A model generated the notes under the pieces. It made no database searches and was not told the DNA's origin. It worked only from the letters and a program-made list of their open reading frames with translations. The translations under genes were made by a program, and so were the position numbers. Of a DNA stretch of 64,000 bases, positions 17,907 to 27,519 are shown one piece after another. Each line of letters starts with the position of its first letter. The stretch's first letter is position 1. The stretch is from Streptomyces sedi (GTDB taxonomy: Bacteria > Actinomycetota > Actinomycetes > Streptomycetales > Streptomycetaceae): NCBI RefSeq assembly GCF_006335015.1, contig NZ_VDGT01000001.1:186001-250000 (forward strand), written 5' to 3'.

Positions 17907-19289
17907 TCAGCAGCCGATCAGGCGGGCGCCGAGGTAGCTCTCCACCTGGTCGAGCGAGACCCGCTCCTGCTTCATGGTGTCCCGCTCGCGGACGGTCACC
18001 GCGTTGTCCTCCAGGGTGTCGAAGTCGATGGTCACGCAGAACGGCGTGCCGATCTCGTCCTGGCGGCGGTAGCGGCGGCCGATGGCGCCGGCGTCGTCGA
18101 ACTCGATGTTCCAGTGGCGGCGCAGGGCCGTCGCCAGCTCCTTGGCCTTCGGCGACAGCTGCGGGTTGCGGGAGAGCGGCAGCACCGCGACCTTGACCGG
18201 GGCCAGCCTGGGGTCGAAGCGCATGACCACGCGCTTCTCCATCTTGCCCTTGGCGTTGGGCGCCTCGTCCTCCCAGTAGGAGTCGAGCATGAAGGCCAGC
18301 ATGGTGCGGCCCACGCCCGCCGCCGGCTCGATCACGTAGGGGATCCAGCGCTCGCCGGCTTCCTGGTCGAAGTAGCTGAGGTCCTGGCCCGAGGCCTTGC
18401 CGTGGGCGCCGAGGTCGTAGTCGGTGCGGTTGGCCACGCCCTCCAGCTCACCCCACTCGGAGCCGCCGAACCGGAAGCGGTACTCGATGTCGGCGGTGCG
18501 CTTGGAGTAGTGGGACAGCTTCTCCTTGGGGTGCTCGAACCACCGCATGTTCTCCTCGGAGAGGCCGAGGTCGCGGTACCAGTTCCAGCGCTGCTCCATC
18601 CAGTAGACGTGCCACTCCTCGTCCTCGCCCGGCTTGACGAAGAACTCCATCTCCATCTGCTCGAACTCGCGGGTGCGGAAGATGAAGTTGCCCGGGGTGA
18701 TCTCGTTCCGGAACGACTTGCCCATCTGCGCGATGCCGAACGGCGGCTTGCGGCGGGAGGTCTGCTGCACGGCGGCGAAGTTGGTGAAGATGCCCTGCGC
18801 GGTCTCCGGCCTGAGGTAGGCGACGGAGGCCGAGTCCTGGGCGGGGCCGAGGTGGGTGGACAGCAGCCCGGAGAACTGCTTGGGGTCGGTGAAGGCGCCC
18901 TTGTTCCCGCAGTTGGGGCAGTTCACGTCGGCGAGGCCCTGCGCCGGCGGGTGCCCGTGCTTGGCCTCGTATGCCTCCTCCAGGTGGTCGGCCCGGAAAC
19001 GCTTGTGGCAGGAGGTGCACTCGGTGAGCGGGTCGGTGAAGGTGGCCACGTGGCCGGAGGCCTCCCAGACCTCCGTCGCCAGGATGACCGAGGAGTCGAT
19101 CCCCACCACCTCGTCGCGCGAGGTCACCATGGCCCGCCACCACTGGCGCTTGATGTTCTCCTTCAACTCGACGCCCAGCGGGCCGTAGTCCCAGGCGGCG
19201 CGCTGTCCGCCGTAGATCTCACTGCTGGGGTAGACGAAGCCACGGCGCTTGCTGAGGCTGACGATAGTGTCGATCTTGTCGGCGGCCAC
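17907..19289 (-). CDS. glyS: Glycine--tRNA ligase (alpha2 type)
   Basis: Class II synthetase charging tRNA-Gly. 460 residues, the usual actinobacterial length. Motifs: [26 protein letters not shown] at the N terminus, a CxxC/CxxC zinc insert (ECTSCHKRF and NCPNCGNKG), class II motif 2 in [15 protein letters not shown], and motif 3 in [15 protein letters not shown]. The C terminus has the HGTP-anticodon domain ([17 protein letters not shown]). Start GTG 19289 (VAADKID) is preceded by GAAGAGAG; longer in-frame starts upstream would add an unconserved N terminus. Divergent from the zinc uptake genes. Confidence 0.95.
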   Translation of the reverse strand: MAADKIDTIVSLSKRRGFVYPSSEIYGGQRAAWDYGPLGVELKENIKRQWWRAMVTSRDEVVGIDSSVILATEVWEASGHVATFTDPLTECTSCHKRFRADHLEEAYEAKHGHPPAQGLADVNCPNCGNKGAFTDPKQFSGLLSTHLGPAQDSASVAYLRPETAQGIFTNFAAVQQTSRRKPPFGIAQMGKSFRNEITPGNFIFRTREFEQMEMEFFVKPGEDEEWHVYWMEQRWNWYRDLGLSEENMRWFEHPKEKLSHYSKRTADIEYRFRFGGSEWGELEGVANRTDYDLGAHGKASGQDLSYFDQEAGERWIPYVIEPAAGVGRTMLAFMLDSYWEDEAPNAKGKMEKRVVMRFDPRLAPVKVAVLPLSRNPQLSPKAKELATALRRHWNIEFDDAGAIGRRYRRQDEIGTPFCVTIDFDTLEDNAVTVRERDTMKQERVSLDQVESYLGARLIGC

Positions 19290-19469
19290 GGTGCTCTCTT
19301 CAGGACGAGGGGAGACAGGGAATTGCCTCAGGTTACCGGCGTCTCCCAGGGCGTCGGCAAATCGGTTGGCGGGTATCGGCCCACGGGGTGCGTTACCGGT
19401 GGAAACAGGGCCGTGACCGGGAGTTCCCGTTCGCCACAAGATCTGTTTCGTTCACCCACTTGACCCATT

Positions 19470-19506
19470 TGACAATCGTTTCCACCTAACTTGAAAATGG
19501 CTGTCA
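19470..19506 (+). promoter_or_regulatory. Candidate Zur boxes before znuA
   Basis: TGACAATCGTTTCCA (19470-19484; reverse TGGAAACGATTGTCA) closely fits the 15-bp palindromic actinomycete Zur box of the TGAAAAcgaTTTTCA type. A weaker second match, TGAAAATGGCTGTCA (19492-19506), covers the start-codon region. Such a site just before a zinc uptake operon, with zur itself downstream, supports zinc repression. The placement over the translation start, with no visible ribosome binding site, suggests a very short or leaderless mRNA (inference). Confidence 0.6.
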
Positions 19507-20621
19507 TGACCGGACGACGCCGCCCCCGCAGCCGAATAGCCATCGCCGCCCTCGCCGCCTCCAGCCTGATCGGGCTGACCGGCTGCGGCCTCTACGACGA
19601 CGAGGGCGGCGGCGGGGGTGGGTCGTCCGACGGCACGCTCGACGTGGTCGCGTCGTTCTACCCGATGGCCTATCTCGCCGAGCGGATCGGCGGGGAGCAC
19701 GTCTCGGTCAACACCCTCACCGGTCCCGGGGTCGAGCCCCACGACCTGGACATCAGCCCGCGCCAGACCGCGGCCGTCGCCGACGCCGACCTGGTCGTCT
19801 ACCTGAAGGGCCTCCAGCCGGCCGTCGACGAGACAGTGGAGCAGTCGGCCACCGGCGAGGTCGCCGAGGCGACCGGCTTCACCTCCCTGGAGAGCCACGA
19901 CACCGAGGAGGAGGACGGGCACGACCACGAGGGCGAGTCCCCCGAGGAGCACGCGGAGCACGCCGACGAGGGCCACGACCACGGGGACGAGGGCCACGCG
20001 GAGGACGAGGGCCACGCCGAGGAAGAGCACGACCACGGCGAGGAGGAGCACGACCACGGCGAGGACGGGCACGGCCACGACCACAGCCACGACATCGACG
20101 GCATGGACCCGCACATCTGGCTCGACCCGTCGAAGTACGCGCAGGTCGCCCAGGGCGTGGGCGCCTCGCTCGTCAACGCCGACCCGGACCACATGGCCGA
20201 CTACGAGCGGAACACCGCCGAGCTGGTCGAGGAACTGACCGCGCTGGACGAGGAGTTCACCGAGGGCCTCGCCGAGGTCGAGGGCGGCACGTTCATCACC
20301 ACCCACTCCGCGTTCGGCTACCTGGCCGCACGCTACGGGCTGCACGAGGAGTCGATCACCGGTCTCGACCCGGAGGCCGAGCCCAGCGGGGCGCGGATAC
20401 GGGAGCTGCGGGAGGTCGCCGAGGCCGACGACGTGACCACGGTCTTCTTCGAGACACTGGTCAGCGACGAGACGGCACGCACCCTCGCCGACGACCTGGG
20501 CCTGGAGACGGCGGTGCTCGACCCGCTGGAGGGAATCACCGAGGACTCCCCCGGCGCTGACTACCCCGAGGTCATGCGGGCCAACCTGGAGGCGCTGCGG
20601 CAGGCCCTCGGCGCCGCCTGA
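19497..20621 (+). CDS. znuA: Zinc ABC transporter substrate-binding lipoprotein
   Basis: Cluster A-I metal-binding protein. From ATG 19497: 374 residues; TTG 19491 and ATG 19506 are also possible, and none has a clear ribosome binding site. Lipobox LIGLTGC with Cys30. Metal ligands of the family are visible: His in GPGVEPHDLDISP, His in GMDPHIWLDP, His in ITTHSAFGYLAARYG, and an Asp in the C-terminal LGLETAVLDPLEG. Between the first two ligands is a long His/Glu/Asp-rich loop (about residues 137-200, with many HDHGEE-type units), typical of ZnuA zinc-capturing loops and unusually long here. First gene of znuACB. Confidence 0.93.
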   Translation: MAVMTGRRRPRSRIAIAALAASSLIGLTGCGLYDDEGGGGGGSSDGTLDVVASFYPMAYLAERIGGEHVSVNTLTGPGVEPHDLDISPRQTAAVADADLVVYLKGLQPAVDETVEQSATGEVAEATGFTSLESHDTEEEDGHDHEGESPEEHAEHADEGHDHGDEGHAEDEGHAEEEHDHGEEEHDHGEDGHGHDHSHDIDGMDPHIWLDPSKYAQVAQGVGASLVNADPDHMADYERNTAELVEELTALDEEFTEGLAEVEGGTFITTHSAFGYLAARYGLHEESITGLDPEAEPSGARIRELREVAEADDVTTVFFETLVSDETARTLADDLGLETAVLDPLEGITEDSPGADYPEVMRANLEALRQALGAA

Positions 20622-20756
20622 CCCGGCACGCCGCGGGGTCGCCGAGGCCGAGGACGGCCCCCATCGTGGGAAGACGACCCCCATCGTGAGAAGCAGAGAA
20701 AGCGGGAAGCCGGGAGGCGGACCGCCAGGACGGCACCAGGAAAGCGGAGGCGAGCC

Positions 20757-21545
20757 ATGGAGCGCGAGGCCGAGCCCGTCATAGGGGCCGAGCCCGTCAT
20801 AGGGCTGGACGAGGTGTCCGCCGAGCTGGGCGGGCGCCCCGTGCTGCGCGGCGTCAGCCTCACCGTCGGGCGCGGCGAGGTGGTGGCGCTGCTCGGCGCC
20901 AACGGTTCGGGCAAGTCGACCGCCGTCCGGGCCGTCGTCGGGCAGGTGCCCGTCACCGGGGGCCGGCTGACGCTCTTCGGCACGCCCGTGCGCCGCTTCT
21001 CCGACTGGTCGCGGGTCGGCTACGTTCCGCAGCGCTCCACGGCCGCGGGCGGGGTGCCGGCCACCGTGCGGGAGGTCGTGGCCGCCGGGCGGCTCGCGCG
21101 GCGCCGGCTGCGCCCCATGCGGCGGGCCGACCGGGAGGCGATCGACCTGGCCATCGAACGGGTCGGGCTCGCCGACCGCGCCGGGGAGCCGGTCGACGCC
21201 CTCTCCGGCGGCCAGCACCAGCGGGTGCTGATCGCCAGGGCGCTGACCGTGGAACCGGAGCTGCTGGTGATGGACGAGCCGCTGGCAGGCGTCGACCTCG
21301 ACAGCCAGCGGGTGTTGGCCGAAACGCTTCGCTCCCAGGTGGAGGGCGGGGCCTCCGTGCTGCTGGTGCTGCACGAGCTGGGCCCGTTGGCGCCGCTGAT
21401 CGACCGGGCCGTGGTGCTGGGGCACGGGCAGGTCGAGCGGACCGTCGACAGCCCCTCGCGGCTGCCGGAGGGCAGCCACCCCTGCCATCCGGCCGACGCG
21501 CTGGAGCCCTCGGCCGAACCGACCCTCCAGACCGGAATCCTCTGA
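20757..21545 (+). CDS. znuC: Zinc ABC transporter ATPase
   Basis: 262 residues. Walker A GANGSGKST (residues 47-55), Q loop in VGYVPQRS, signature LSGGQHQRVLIARAL, Walker B ELLVMDEPLAGVD, and H-loop histidine in LLVLHELGPL. ATG 20757 follows GGAGG (GGAGGCGAGCC). The sequence VIGAEPVIG at the N terminus is a tiny in-frame repeat. Energises uptake with ZnuA and ZnuB. The gap before it contains two direct copies of CCCCCATCGTG. Its stop overlaps the ATG of the permease gene by one base. Confidence 0.94.
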   Translation: MEREAEPVIGAEPVIGLDEVSAELGGRPVLRGVSLTVGRGEVVALLGANGSGKSTAVRAVVGQVPVTGGRLTLFGTPVRRFSDWSRVGYVPQRSTAAGGVPATVREVVAAGRLARRRLRPMRRADREAIDLAIERVGLADRAGEPVDALSGGQHQRVLIARALTVEPELLVMDEPLAGVDLDSQRVLAETLRSQVEGGASVLLVLHELGPLAPLIDRAVVLGHGQVERTVDSPSRLPEGSHPCHPADALEPSAEPTLQTGIL

Positions 21546-22438
21546 TGACCACCACGCTCGCCGGCTCCGGCGTCCTCGAACTCCTCGACTACCCGTTCAT
21601 GCAGCGGGCGCTGCTCTCGGCCGTGCTGATCGGGCTGGCGGCGCCGGCCGTCGGGATCTACCTGGTGCAGCGCCGACAGGCGCTGATGGGCGACGGCATC
21701 GGCCATGTGGCGCTGACCGGCGTGGCGCTCGGCTTCCTGCTCAACACCAGCCCGGTGTGGATGGCGGTCGCGGTCTCGGCGGTGGGCGCCGTCGCGATGG
21801 AGCTGCTGCGCGCCTCGGGCCGGGCGAGGGGCGACGTGGCGCTCGCGATGCTCTTCTACGGCGGCATGGCCGGCGGCGTGATGATCGTGAACCTGGCGCC
21901 GGGCGGCTCGACGGCCAACCTCACGTCCTATCTGTGGGGGTCGGTCACCACCGTCTCGCCCTCCGACATCACCGCGATCATGGTGCTCTCGGCGCTGGTG
22001 CTGCTGGTCACGCTGGGGCTGCGGCGGCAGCTGTTCGCGGTCTGCCAGGACGAGGAGTTCGCCCGCGTCACCGGGCTGCCGGTGCGGGCGCTGAACCTGC
22101 TGCTGGCGGTCACGGCGGCGGCGACCGTCACGGTGGCGATGCGGGTGGTCGGGCTGCTGCTGGTCAGCGCGCTGATGGTGATCCCGGTGGTGGCGGCGCA
22201 GCAGCTCACACGCGGCTTCGCGGCGACGCTGGCACTGGCCGTGGGCTTCGGCGTGACGGTCTCGGTGGCCGGCACGACCACGTCGTACTACGCGGACGTC
22301 CCGCCGGGCGCGACGATCGTGCTGCTGGCGATCGGGGTGTTCGCGCTGGTCTCCCTGCTGGCGCTCCCACTGGCCCGCCGCAGGGCGCCTGCCGGCGGGG
22401 CGGAAGCGACGACCCACCTGGCCGGCGCGGCACCGTAG
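21545..22438 (+). CDS. znuB: Zinc ABC transporter permease
   Basis: 297 residues with about eight membrane helices, ABC-3 family (YPFMQRALLSAVLIGLAAPAVGIYLVQRRQALMGDGIGHVALTGVALG at the start; ALRVVGLLLVSALMVIPVVAAQQL-type helix later). Coupled to znuC by a TGATG overlap. The last residues, after ALPLARRRA, read PAGGAEATTHLAGAAP and lie in the start of repeat block C, which supplies the stop codon; the native C terminus was probably altered when the repeat arrived. Confidence 0.92.
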   Translation: MTTTLAGSGVLELLDYPFMQRALLSAVLIGLAAPAVGIYLVQRRQALMGDGIGHVALTGVALGFLLNTSPVWMAVAVSAVGAVAMELLRASGRARGDVALAMLFYGGMAGGVMIVNLAPGGSTANLTSYLWGSVTTVSPSDITAIMVLSALVLLVTLGLRRQLFAVCQDEEFARVTGLPVRALNLLLAVTAAATVTVAMRVVGLLLVSALMVIPVVAAQQLTRGFAATLALAVGFGVTVSVAGTTTSYYADVPPGATIVLLAIGVFALVSLLALPLARRRAPAGGAEATTHLAGAAP

Positions 22439-22862
22439 TCGACTGCGGCCCGCCACGGATGCACCGCGCAGTTCCCCGCGCCCCCAGGCAGGCCGCCACC
22501 TACCGCACGCGACCCGTACGAGAACGACCACGCCAGCCCACCCCAGGGGCGCGGGGAACTGCGCGAGCAACCCACCACCGGGGCGAGGACGACAACCCAC
22601 CCAGACACGAAGCTCCGTAGTCGACTGCGGCCCGCCACGGATGCACCGCGCAGTTCCCCGCGCCCCCAAGCAGGCCGCCGCCTACCGCACGTGACCGACC
22701 ACGCCAGCCCACCCCAGGGGCGCGGGGAACTGCGCGAGCAACCCACCACCGGGGCGAGGACGACAACCCACCCAGCCACGAAGCTCCGTAGTCGACCGCG
22801 GCCCGCCACGGATGCACCGCGCCGGGGCGAGGGCGGCGACCGGCCCCGGCCGGCAAGGTCAG
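22411..22862. repeat. Intergenic repeat block C
   Basis: Between znuB and zur. Core reversed at 22466-22484 and 22648-22666, forward at 22546-22564 and 22717-22735, giving two long hairpins. Units starting GTAGTCGAC at 22435, 22617 and 22788 show near-identical tandem copies of 182 and 171 bases plus a partial third. It starts CTGGCCGGCGCGG (22418, a variant of CTTGCCGG) and ends CCGGCAAG (22850-22857). The first bases encode the C terminus and stop of ZnuB. The hairpins may weaken or end transcription from znuACB before zur. Confidence 0.88.
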
Positions 22863-22928
22863 CGTGAGGCCGTCAAGGGGCTACCCTGGGCCGGCAGGGG
22901 ATGCGAAGCACATGGCAGGAGGTACCCC

Positions 22929-23360
22929 GTGGGGACGGCAGAACCGCCGGTTCGCGGACGTTCGACCAGGCAGCGCGCGGCCGTGGCCGCCGCGCTGGCC
23001 GACGTCGACGAGTTCCGCAGCGCGCAGGAGCTGCACGACATGCTCAAGCACCGGGGGGACTCCGTCGGGCTGACCACGGTCTACCGCACCCTCCAGTCTC
23101 TCGCCGACGCCGGCGAGGTCGACGTGCTGCGCACCAACGACGGCGAGGCCGTGTACCGCAGGTGCAGCACCGGGGACCATCACCACCACCTGGTCTGCCG
23201 CTCCTGCGGCAAGGCGGTCGAGGTGGAGGGCCCGGCCGTGGAGCGCTGGGCCGACACGATCGCCGAGGAGCACGGCTTCGTGGACATCGACCACACCGTG
23301 GAGGTCTTCGGCACCTGCGGCGACTGCGCGCGAAGCGCGGGCCGCGCCGACCGCTCCTGA
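22929..23360 (+). CDS. zur: Fur-family zinc uptake regulator
   Basis: 143 residues. N-terminal winged helix RQRAAVAAALADVDEFRSAQELHDMLKHRGDSVGLTTVYRTLQSLADAG; regulatory site with DGEAVYRRCSTGDHHHHLVCRSCGKAVEVEG; C-terminal IDHTVEVFGTCGDC. The two CxxC pairs form the structural zinc site and the His cluster belongs to the sensing sites. GTG 22929 follows AGGAGG (22917-22922) by six bases. Downstream of znuACB in the same direction, but separated by repeat block C. With zinc bound it should repress znuA through the boxes at 19470-19506. Confidence 0.93.
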   Translation: MGTAEPPVRGRSTRQRAAVAAALADVDEFRSAQELHDMLKHRGDSVGLTTVYRTLQSLADAGEVDVLRTNDGEAVYRRCSTGDHHHHLVCRSCGKAVEVEGPAVERWADTIAEEHGFVDIDHTVEVFGTCGDCARSAGRADRS

Positions 23361-23397
23361 GAGCCGACCGCGACTGAGAACCGGCCGCGCCCGAGAA

Positions 23398-23426
23398 CCG
23401 GCCGGCGCTGAAAGCGCACCGGCCGG
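23398..23426. terminator. Bidirectional hairpin between zur and uppS
   Basis: CCGGCCGG (23398-23405) and CCGGCCGG (23419-23426) pair, extended inward by CGC/GCG around a TGAAA loop with a two-base bulge. It lies in the 72-base gap between convergent genes, so it can serve both strands. Confidence 0.6.
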
Positions 23427-23432
23427 CACCGT

Positions 23433-24275
23433 TCAGCGAACGGACGGCTCGCCGCCCTCCATCTCACGCGCGATCTCGTTGGGGATGGCCCCGCCGAAGC
23501 GGCGGTCCCTGGAGGCGTACTCCAGGCAGGCCTTCCACAGGTCGCGGCGGTCGAAGTCCGGCCACAGCACGTCCTGGTAGACCATCTCCGCGTAGGCGCT
23601 CTGCCAGATCAGGTAGTTGGAGATCCGCTGCTCGCCCGAGGGGCGCAGGAAGAGGTCCACGTCGGGCATGTCCGCGTGGTACATGTAGCGCGCTATCGTC
23701 TTCTCGTTGATCCGCTCGGGGCTCAGCCGCCCCTCCCGCACGTCGCGCGCGAGCCGCGTCGTCGCGTCCACGATCTCCGCCCGGCCGCCGTAGTTGACGC
23801 ACATGTAGAGCGTCATGGCGTCGTTGTCGCGCGTGACGTCCTCGGCGTGCTTGAGCTGGTTGATCACGGACTTCCACAGCTTGGGCTCGCGGCCGGCCCA
23901 ACGGACCCGCACGCCCAGCTCGTTGAGCTGCACGGTGCGCCGGGCGATCACGTCCCGGTTGAACTCCATCAAAAAGCGCACCTCGTCGGGCGAACGCTTC
24001 CAGTTCTCGGTCGAGAACGCGTAGAGCGACAGGTTCTTCACGCCGAGTTCCAGGCAGCCGGCGACCACGTCGAGCACCACGCTCTCGCCGATCTTGTGCC
24101 CCTCGGTGCGCGGCAGCCCGCGCTCCTTGGCCCAGCGGCCGTTGCCGTCCATCACGATGGCCACGTGCTGGGGGACCAGATCGGACGGCAGCCGCGGCGG
24201 GCGGGCCCCGCTCGGGTGGGGGTCGGGGGCGCGATAGTCGCGACGCTGCCGGGACAGTATTCCGCGGCGGCTCAT
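23433..24275 (-). CDS. uppS: Isoprenyl transferase (undecaprenyl diphosphate synthase type)
   Basis: cis-Prenyltransferase making the polyprenyl diphosphate carrier for cell-wall synthesis. 280 residues: [28 protein letters not shown] (catalytic Asp in MDGNGRWA), [35 protein letters not shown], and [23 protein letters not shown], ending with the WPDF motif. ATG 24275 gives the normal actinobacterial N-terminal extension. Follows recO in the same direction with a 142-base gap. Confidence 0.94.
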   Translation of the reverse strand: MSRRGILSRQRRDYRAPDPHPSGARPPRLPSDLVPQHVAIVMDGNGRWAKERGLPRTEGHKIGESVVLDVVAGCLELGVKNLSLYAFSTENWKRSPDEVRFLMEFNRDVIARRTVQLNELGVRVRWAGREPKLWKSVINQLKHAEDVTRDNDAMTLYMCVNYGGRAEIVDATTRLARDVREGRLSPERINEKTIARYMYHADMPDVDLFLRPSGEQRISNYLIWQSAYAEMVYQDVLWPDFDRRDLWKACLEYASRDRRFGGAIPNEIAREMEGGEPSVR

Positions 24276-24417
24276 GGGGCACTCCAGTGGTCGGACGGTC
24301 CTGCCGCGAGCGTATCCCCTCCGCGCCGCGCGGCCGAACCGGACGAACGTTCCTGCCCAGGCGGCCCGTTGCGCGCCCGCGTCACACCACCGCACCGAAC
24401 GGCCCCCTCCCGAACGG

Positions 24418-25167
24418 TCACCCCTTCTGGACGAAGCGCAGCGACCGCAGGCCGCGCTCCAGGTGCCAGTGCAGATAGGCGGAGACCAGCCCGCTGCCCT
24501 CCCTGACGTGGCGCCGCTCGGCCGCGTCCGCCGTCGGCCAGTCGCCGGTGAGCAGCGCGCCGAGCAGCAGCAGCGCCTCCGGCGAGGGCACCACGCTGCC
24601 CGGCACCCGGCAGTCCACGCATATCGAGCCGCCGGCGGCCACCGAGAAGAAGCGGTTGGGCCCCGGCAGCCCGCACCGCGCGCAGTCCGCGAAGCTCGGC
24701 GCGTACCCGCCGACCGCCAGCGAGCGCAGCAGGAACGCGTCCAGCACCAGGCTCGGCGCGTGCTCCCCGGCCGCCAGCGTCCGCAGCCCGCCGACCAGCA
24801 GCAGATACTGCTGGACGTTGACCTCGCCCTCGTGGTCGGTGAACCGTTCCGCCGTCTCCAGCATCGCGGTGCCCGCCGTGTAGCGGTCGTAGTCGGAGAC
24901 GATCGAGCGGCCGTACGGCGCGATCGACTCGGTCTGGGTGCACAGCGGCAGGCCGCGCCCCACGAGGGTGCTGCCCCGCGAGAAGAACTGCACGTCGACA
25001 TGGCTGAACGGCTCCAGCCTCGCGCCGAACTTCGACTTGGTCCTGCGCACCCCGCGCGCGACCGCCCGAATCCGCCCGTTGCCGCGGGTGAGCAGGGTGA
25101 TGATCCGGTCTGCCTCGCCCAGCTTCTGGGTGCGCAGCACGATGCCGTCGTCGCGGAACAGGCTCAT
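24418..25167 (-). CDS. recO: DNA repair protein RecO
   Basis: Mediator loading RecA at gaps with RecR. 249 residues: N-terminal OB fold ([59 protein letters not shown]), helical C-terminal domain and zinc cysteines (CARCGLPGP and CVDCRVPG). ATG 25167 matches the family start MSLFRDDG; the longer frame upstream is not conserved. recO next to uppS is a common actinobacterial order. Confidence 0.94.
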   Translation of the reverse strand: MSLFRDDGIVLRTQKLGEADRIITLLTRGNGRIRAVARGVRRTKSKFGARLEPFSHVDVQFFSRGSTLVGRGLPLCTQTESIAPYGRSIVSDYDRYTAGTAMLETAERFTDHEGEVNVQQYLLLVGGLRTLAAGEHAPSLVLDAFLLRSLAVGGYAPSFADCARCGLPGPNRFFSVAAGGSICVDCRVPGSVVPSPEALLLLGALLTGDWPTADAAERRHVREGSGLVSAYLHWHLERGLRSLRFVQKG

Positions 25168-25301
25168 GCCGCCCATTGTCGCCCGGCCCGGCGGCCGGCC
25201 GGTCCCCGGCTTCATCCGCCGCCGCGCGCCCCCGCGACGACGGTCCTCTTTCAGCGGAGCGCGCCCGCGCGCCCCGCGCGCTCCTGCGGGATGGTGAGAG
25301 G

Positions 25302-26474
25302 GTGAGCCCTCTCCTCCTGCCGCGCCGGCGCAACGAGCGGGAGACGCCGTCCGACGTTCCCGCGCTGGACCCGCCGATCACGGTGGGGCGCTGGGACGTG
25401 TCCTGGACGCTGCCGGCGGCGCTGCTGCTGCTGATCGTGGTGGCGGACTGGCGGGCGCCGGAGCACATGCGGATCGTCACCTGGGTGGGTCTGGTGCCGG
25501 CGTTCGCCGCCGGGATGTGCGGGGTGTGGACGACGGCCGCGTTCGCCGTGGTGTGTCTGGGGACGGTGATCGGGCTCGAACAGTCGCTTGACCACCAATA
25601 CCCGATGGGCGTCAGCGAGTTTCTGCTGGTCGTGACGGCCTGCGTGCTCTCGGTCCTGGCCTCGGCGCTGCGGCTGCGCGCCAACCGCCAGGTGCGGCGG
25701 CTGGAGGACGCGGCGCAGGCGACCCGGCTGGCGGTGCTGCGGCCCATCCCGCCGCGGATCGGCGGGGTGCGGACGGCCAACGTCTATCTGGCGGCGGAGC
25801 GCGCGGCGAAGGTCGGCGGGGACTTCTTCGACGTGCAGCCGACGCCGTTCGGGCCGCGGGTGCTCCTCGGCGACGTGCAGGGCAAGGGAACGAGCGCGGT
25901 GGACGCGGCGGCGGCGCTGCTGAGCGCGTTCCGCGAGACGGCGTACTACGAGGCCGACCTGGCGGTGGTGGCGGAACGGCTCGAACACCGGATCCGGCGG
26001 CAGAACCAGTATGTGTCGCTGCTCGGGGAGAGCGGCGAACGGTTCGCCACGGCCGTGCTGGTCGGGCTGCCCCCCGAGGACAGCGGCTGGCTGGAGATGG
26101 TCAACTTCGGTCACGAGGCGCCGTACGCGATCACGGGCGAGCGGGTGTGGGCGCTCCCCGAGGGGGAGGGCACCCCGCTGGGCCTGACCGAGCTGACGGG
26201 GCGGCTGCCGCCGGTGCGGAGGGTGGCGTTCCCCGGGGAGGCGACGCTGCTGCTGTACACGGACGGCGTCAGCGAGGCGCGGGACCGGAACGGGACGTTC
26301 CTGCCGCTCGCCGAGGAGCTGGCGGGCGCCTCGGACACCTCGCCGCGCGGAGTGGTGGAACTGGTGGAGCACGCGGTGCTGCGCCACACCAGGGGCCGGC
26401 TCACCGACGACACCGCCGTGCTGGCCGTGCGCCGCGACCCGGACCCGCCGGCGGACGGGCTCACGCTGGACTGA
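25302..26474 (+). CDS. Membrane PP2C/SpoIIE-type phosphatase
   Basis: About 390 residues. An N-terminal membrane region with three or four helices (WTLPAALLLLIVVADW, MRIVTWVGLVPAFAAGMCGVWTTAAFAVVCLGTVIG, FLLVVTACVLSVLASAL) is followed by a coiled linker and a SpoIIE domain: VYLAAERAAKVGGDFFDVQ, VLLGDVQGKGTSAVD, MVNFGHEAPYAI, TLLLYTDGVSEARDRNG, LTDDTAVLAVRR. The Asp residues in GGDFFD, GDVQG, YTDG and TDD are the metal ligands. Such proteins dephosphorylate anti-sigma antagonists. GTG 25302 is the best start but has no well-spaced ribosome binding site. No anti-sigma partner is adjacent. Confidence 0.88.
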   Translation: MSPLLLPRRRNERETPSDVPALDPPITVGRWDVSWTLPAALLLLIVVADWRAPEHMRIVTWVGLVPAFAAGMCGVWTTAAFAVVCLGTVIGLEQSLDHQYPMGVSEFLLVVTACVLSVLASALRLRANRQVRRLEDAAQATRLAVLRPIPPRIGGVRTANVYLAAERAAKVGGDFFDVQPTPFGPRVLLGDVQGKGTSAVDAAAALLSAFRETAYYEADLAVVAERLEHRIRRQNQYVSLLGESGERFATAVLVGLPPEDSGWLEMVNFGHEAPYAITGERVWALPEGEGTPLGLTELTGRLPPVRRVAFPGEATLLLYTDGVSEARDRNGTFLPLAEELAGASDTSPRGVVELVEHAVLRHTRGRLTDDTAVLAVRRDPDPPADGLTLD

Positions 26475-26561
26475 CCCGTCCCGCTCCGGGAGAGACCCCG
26501 CCGTGGCGGGGAAACTACCCGGGGTGAGGGAACGGGGGACGGTCCGGCTACTCTCCTGCCC

Positions 26562-27494
26562 ATGTCAGCTGTGGGAGACCGCGCGAGCGGTCCGAGACCC
26601 GGACGCCGCGCCGCCACGGCGCTCACGCTCGCGCTCGCGCTGGTGGGGACCGCCGGCTGCACGCTCACCGAACGGGCGGGGCCCGGCGGCGACGTGCTGG
26701 CCGCGCTGGAGGAGGTGCGCTACGAGTCGCCGCCGCCGACCGGCCTCACCTATGTGGACGCGACCAGGGCCAACGAGCTGCGTACCGAGGACGCCGAACG
26801 GTTCGCGTTCGTCGCCGGCCTCGGCACCCCGCTGCTCAACCTCAGGGACCTGCCGGCCGAACGCTACGGTCTTGTCCCCGGGGACGCCGAGACCACGGTG
26901 ACCGTCGACTTCGGCGCGCCGTTCGGGCACTGGGACGGCTCCTTCGACGCGGCGGCGATCGTCGACGACCTGGCGGCCGACGGCTTCACCGAACGGGAGA
27001 CCGACGCGGGCACCGTCTGGATCAGCCACGACCGCGGGCTGGGCCTGATGGTCACGGACGACCGCATCCACTGGGGCGACGAACAGCTGAACCCGGCGCG
27101 AACCGAGTCCTCGGGCGAGCCGCTCGCGGCGCGGGACGCCTACCGCGACCTCGCGGACTGCCTGGGCGACGTCTACCGCGCGGACTTCGTACAGGCCCGC
27201 GAGGGCGCGGCCGTCCCCGTCCACGCCGTCGGCCACCGGGCCGAGGCGGCGGACGAGACGTCGACGGTGCTGTGCGCGGTGACGGAGGACGAGGCGACGG
27301 CGGACGCGGCGCTGGAACGGCTGCGGGAGGAGGTCGAACGGGCGACGACGCGGTACGCGGGCGCGGAGGTGTCCGCGCTGGACGCGGGGGGCTCCGTCGG
27401 CGTCCGGGTCACCGTCCCCGACCGCCCCGAACAGCGCCCCGGCCGCCTCCTCGCCGGCGACACGGACCTGACGGACGCGCTACGCGAACTGTGA
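26562..27494 (+). CDS. Hypothetical lipoprotein
   Basis: 310 residues with an N-terminal lipoprotein signal and lipobox LVGTAGC (Cys33). The rest is an acidic, soluble extracytoplasmic domain with no motif I recognise; two cysteines (ADCLGD and VLCAVTE) could form a disulfide. Conserved-looking parts are FAFVAGLGTPLLNLRDLPAERYGL and HDRGLGLMVTDDRIHW. ATG 26562. Repeat block D starts a few bases beyond its stop. Function unknown; it could be a lipoprotein of a Streptomyces-specific family. Confidence 0.75.
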   Translation: MSAVGDRASGPRPGRRAATALTLALALVGTAGCTLTERAGPGGDVLAALEEVRYESPPPTGLTYVDATRANELRTEDAERFAFVAGLGTPLLNLRDLPAERYGLVPGDAETTVTVDFGAPFGHWDGSFDAAAIVDDLAADGFTERETDAGTVWISHDRGLGLMVTDDRIHWGDEQLNPARTESSGEPLAARDAYRDLADCLGDVYRADFVQAREGAAVPVHAVGHRAEAADETSTVLCAVTEDEATADAALERLREEVERATTRYAGAEVSALDAGGSVGVRVTVPDRPEQRPGRLLAGDTDLTDALREL

Positions 27495-27519
27495 CCTGGC
27501 GGCCGGCCGCCCCCGCAGG

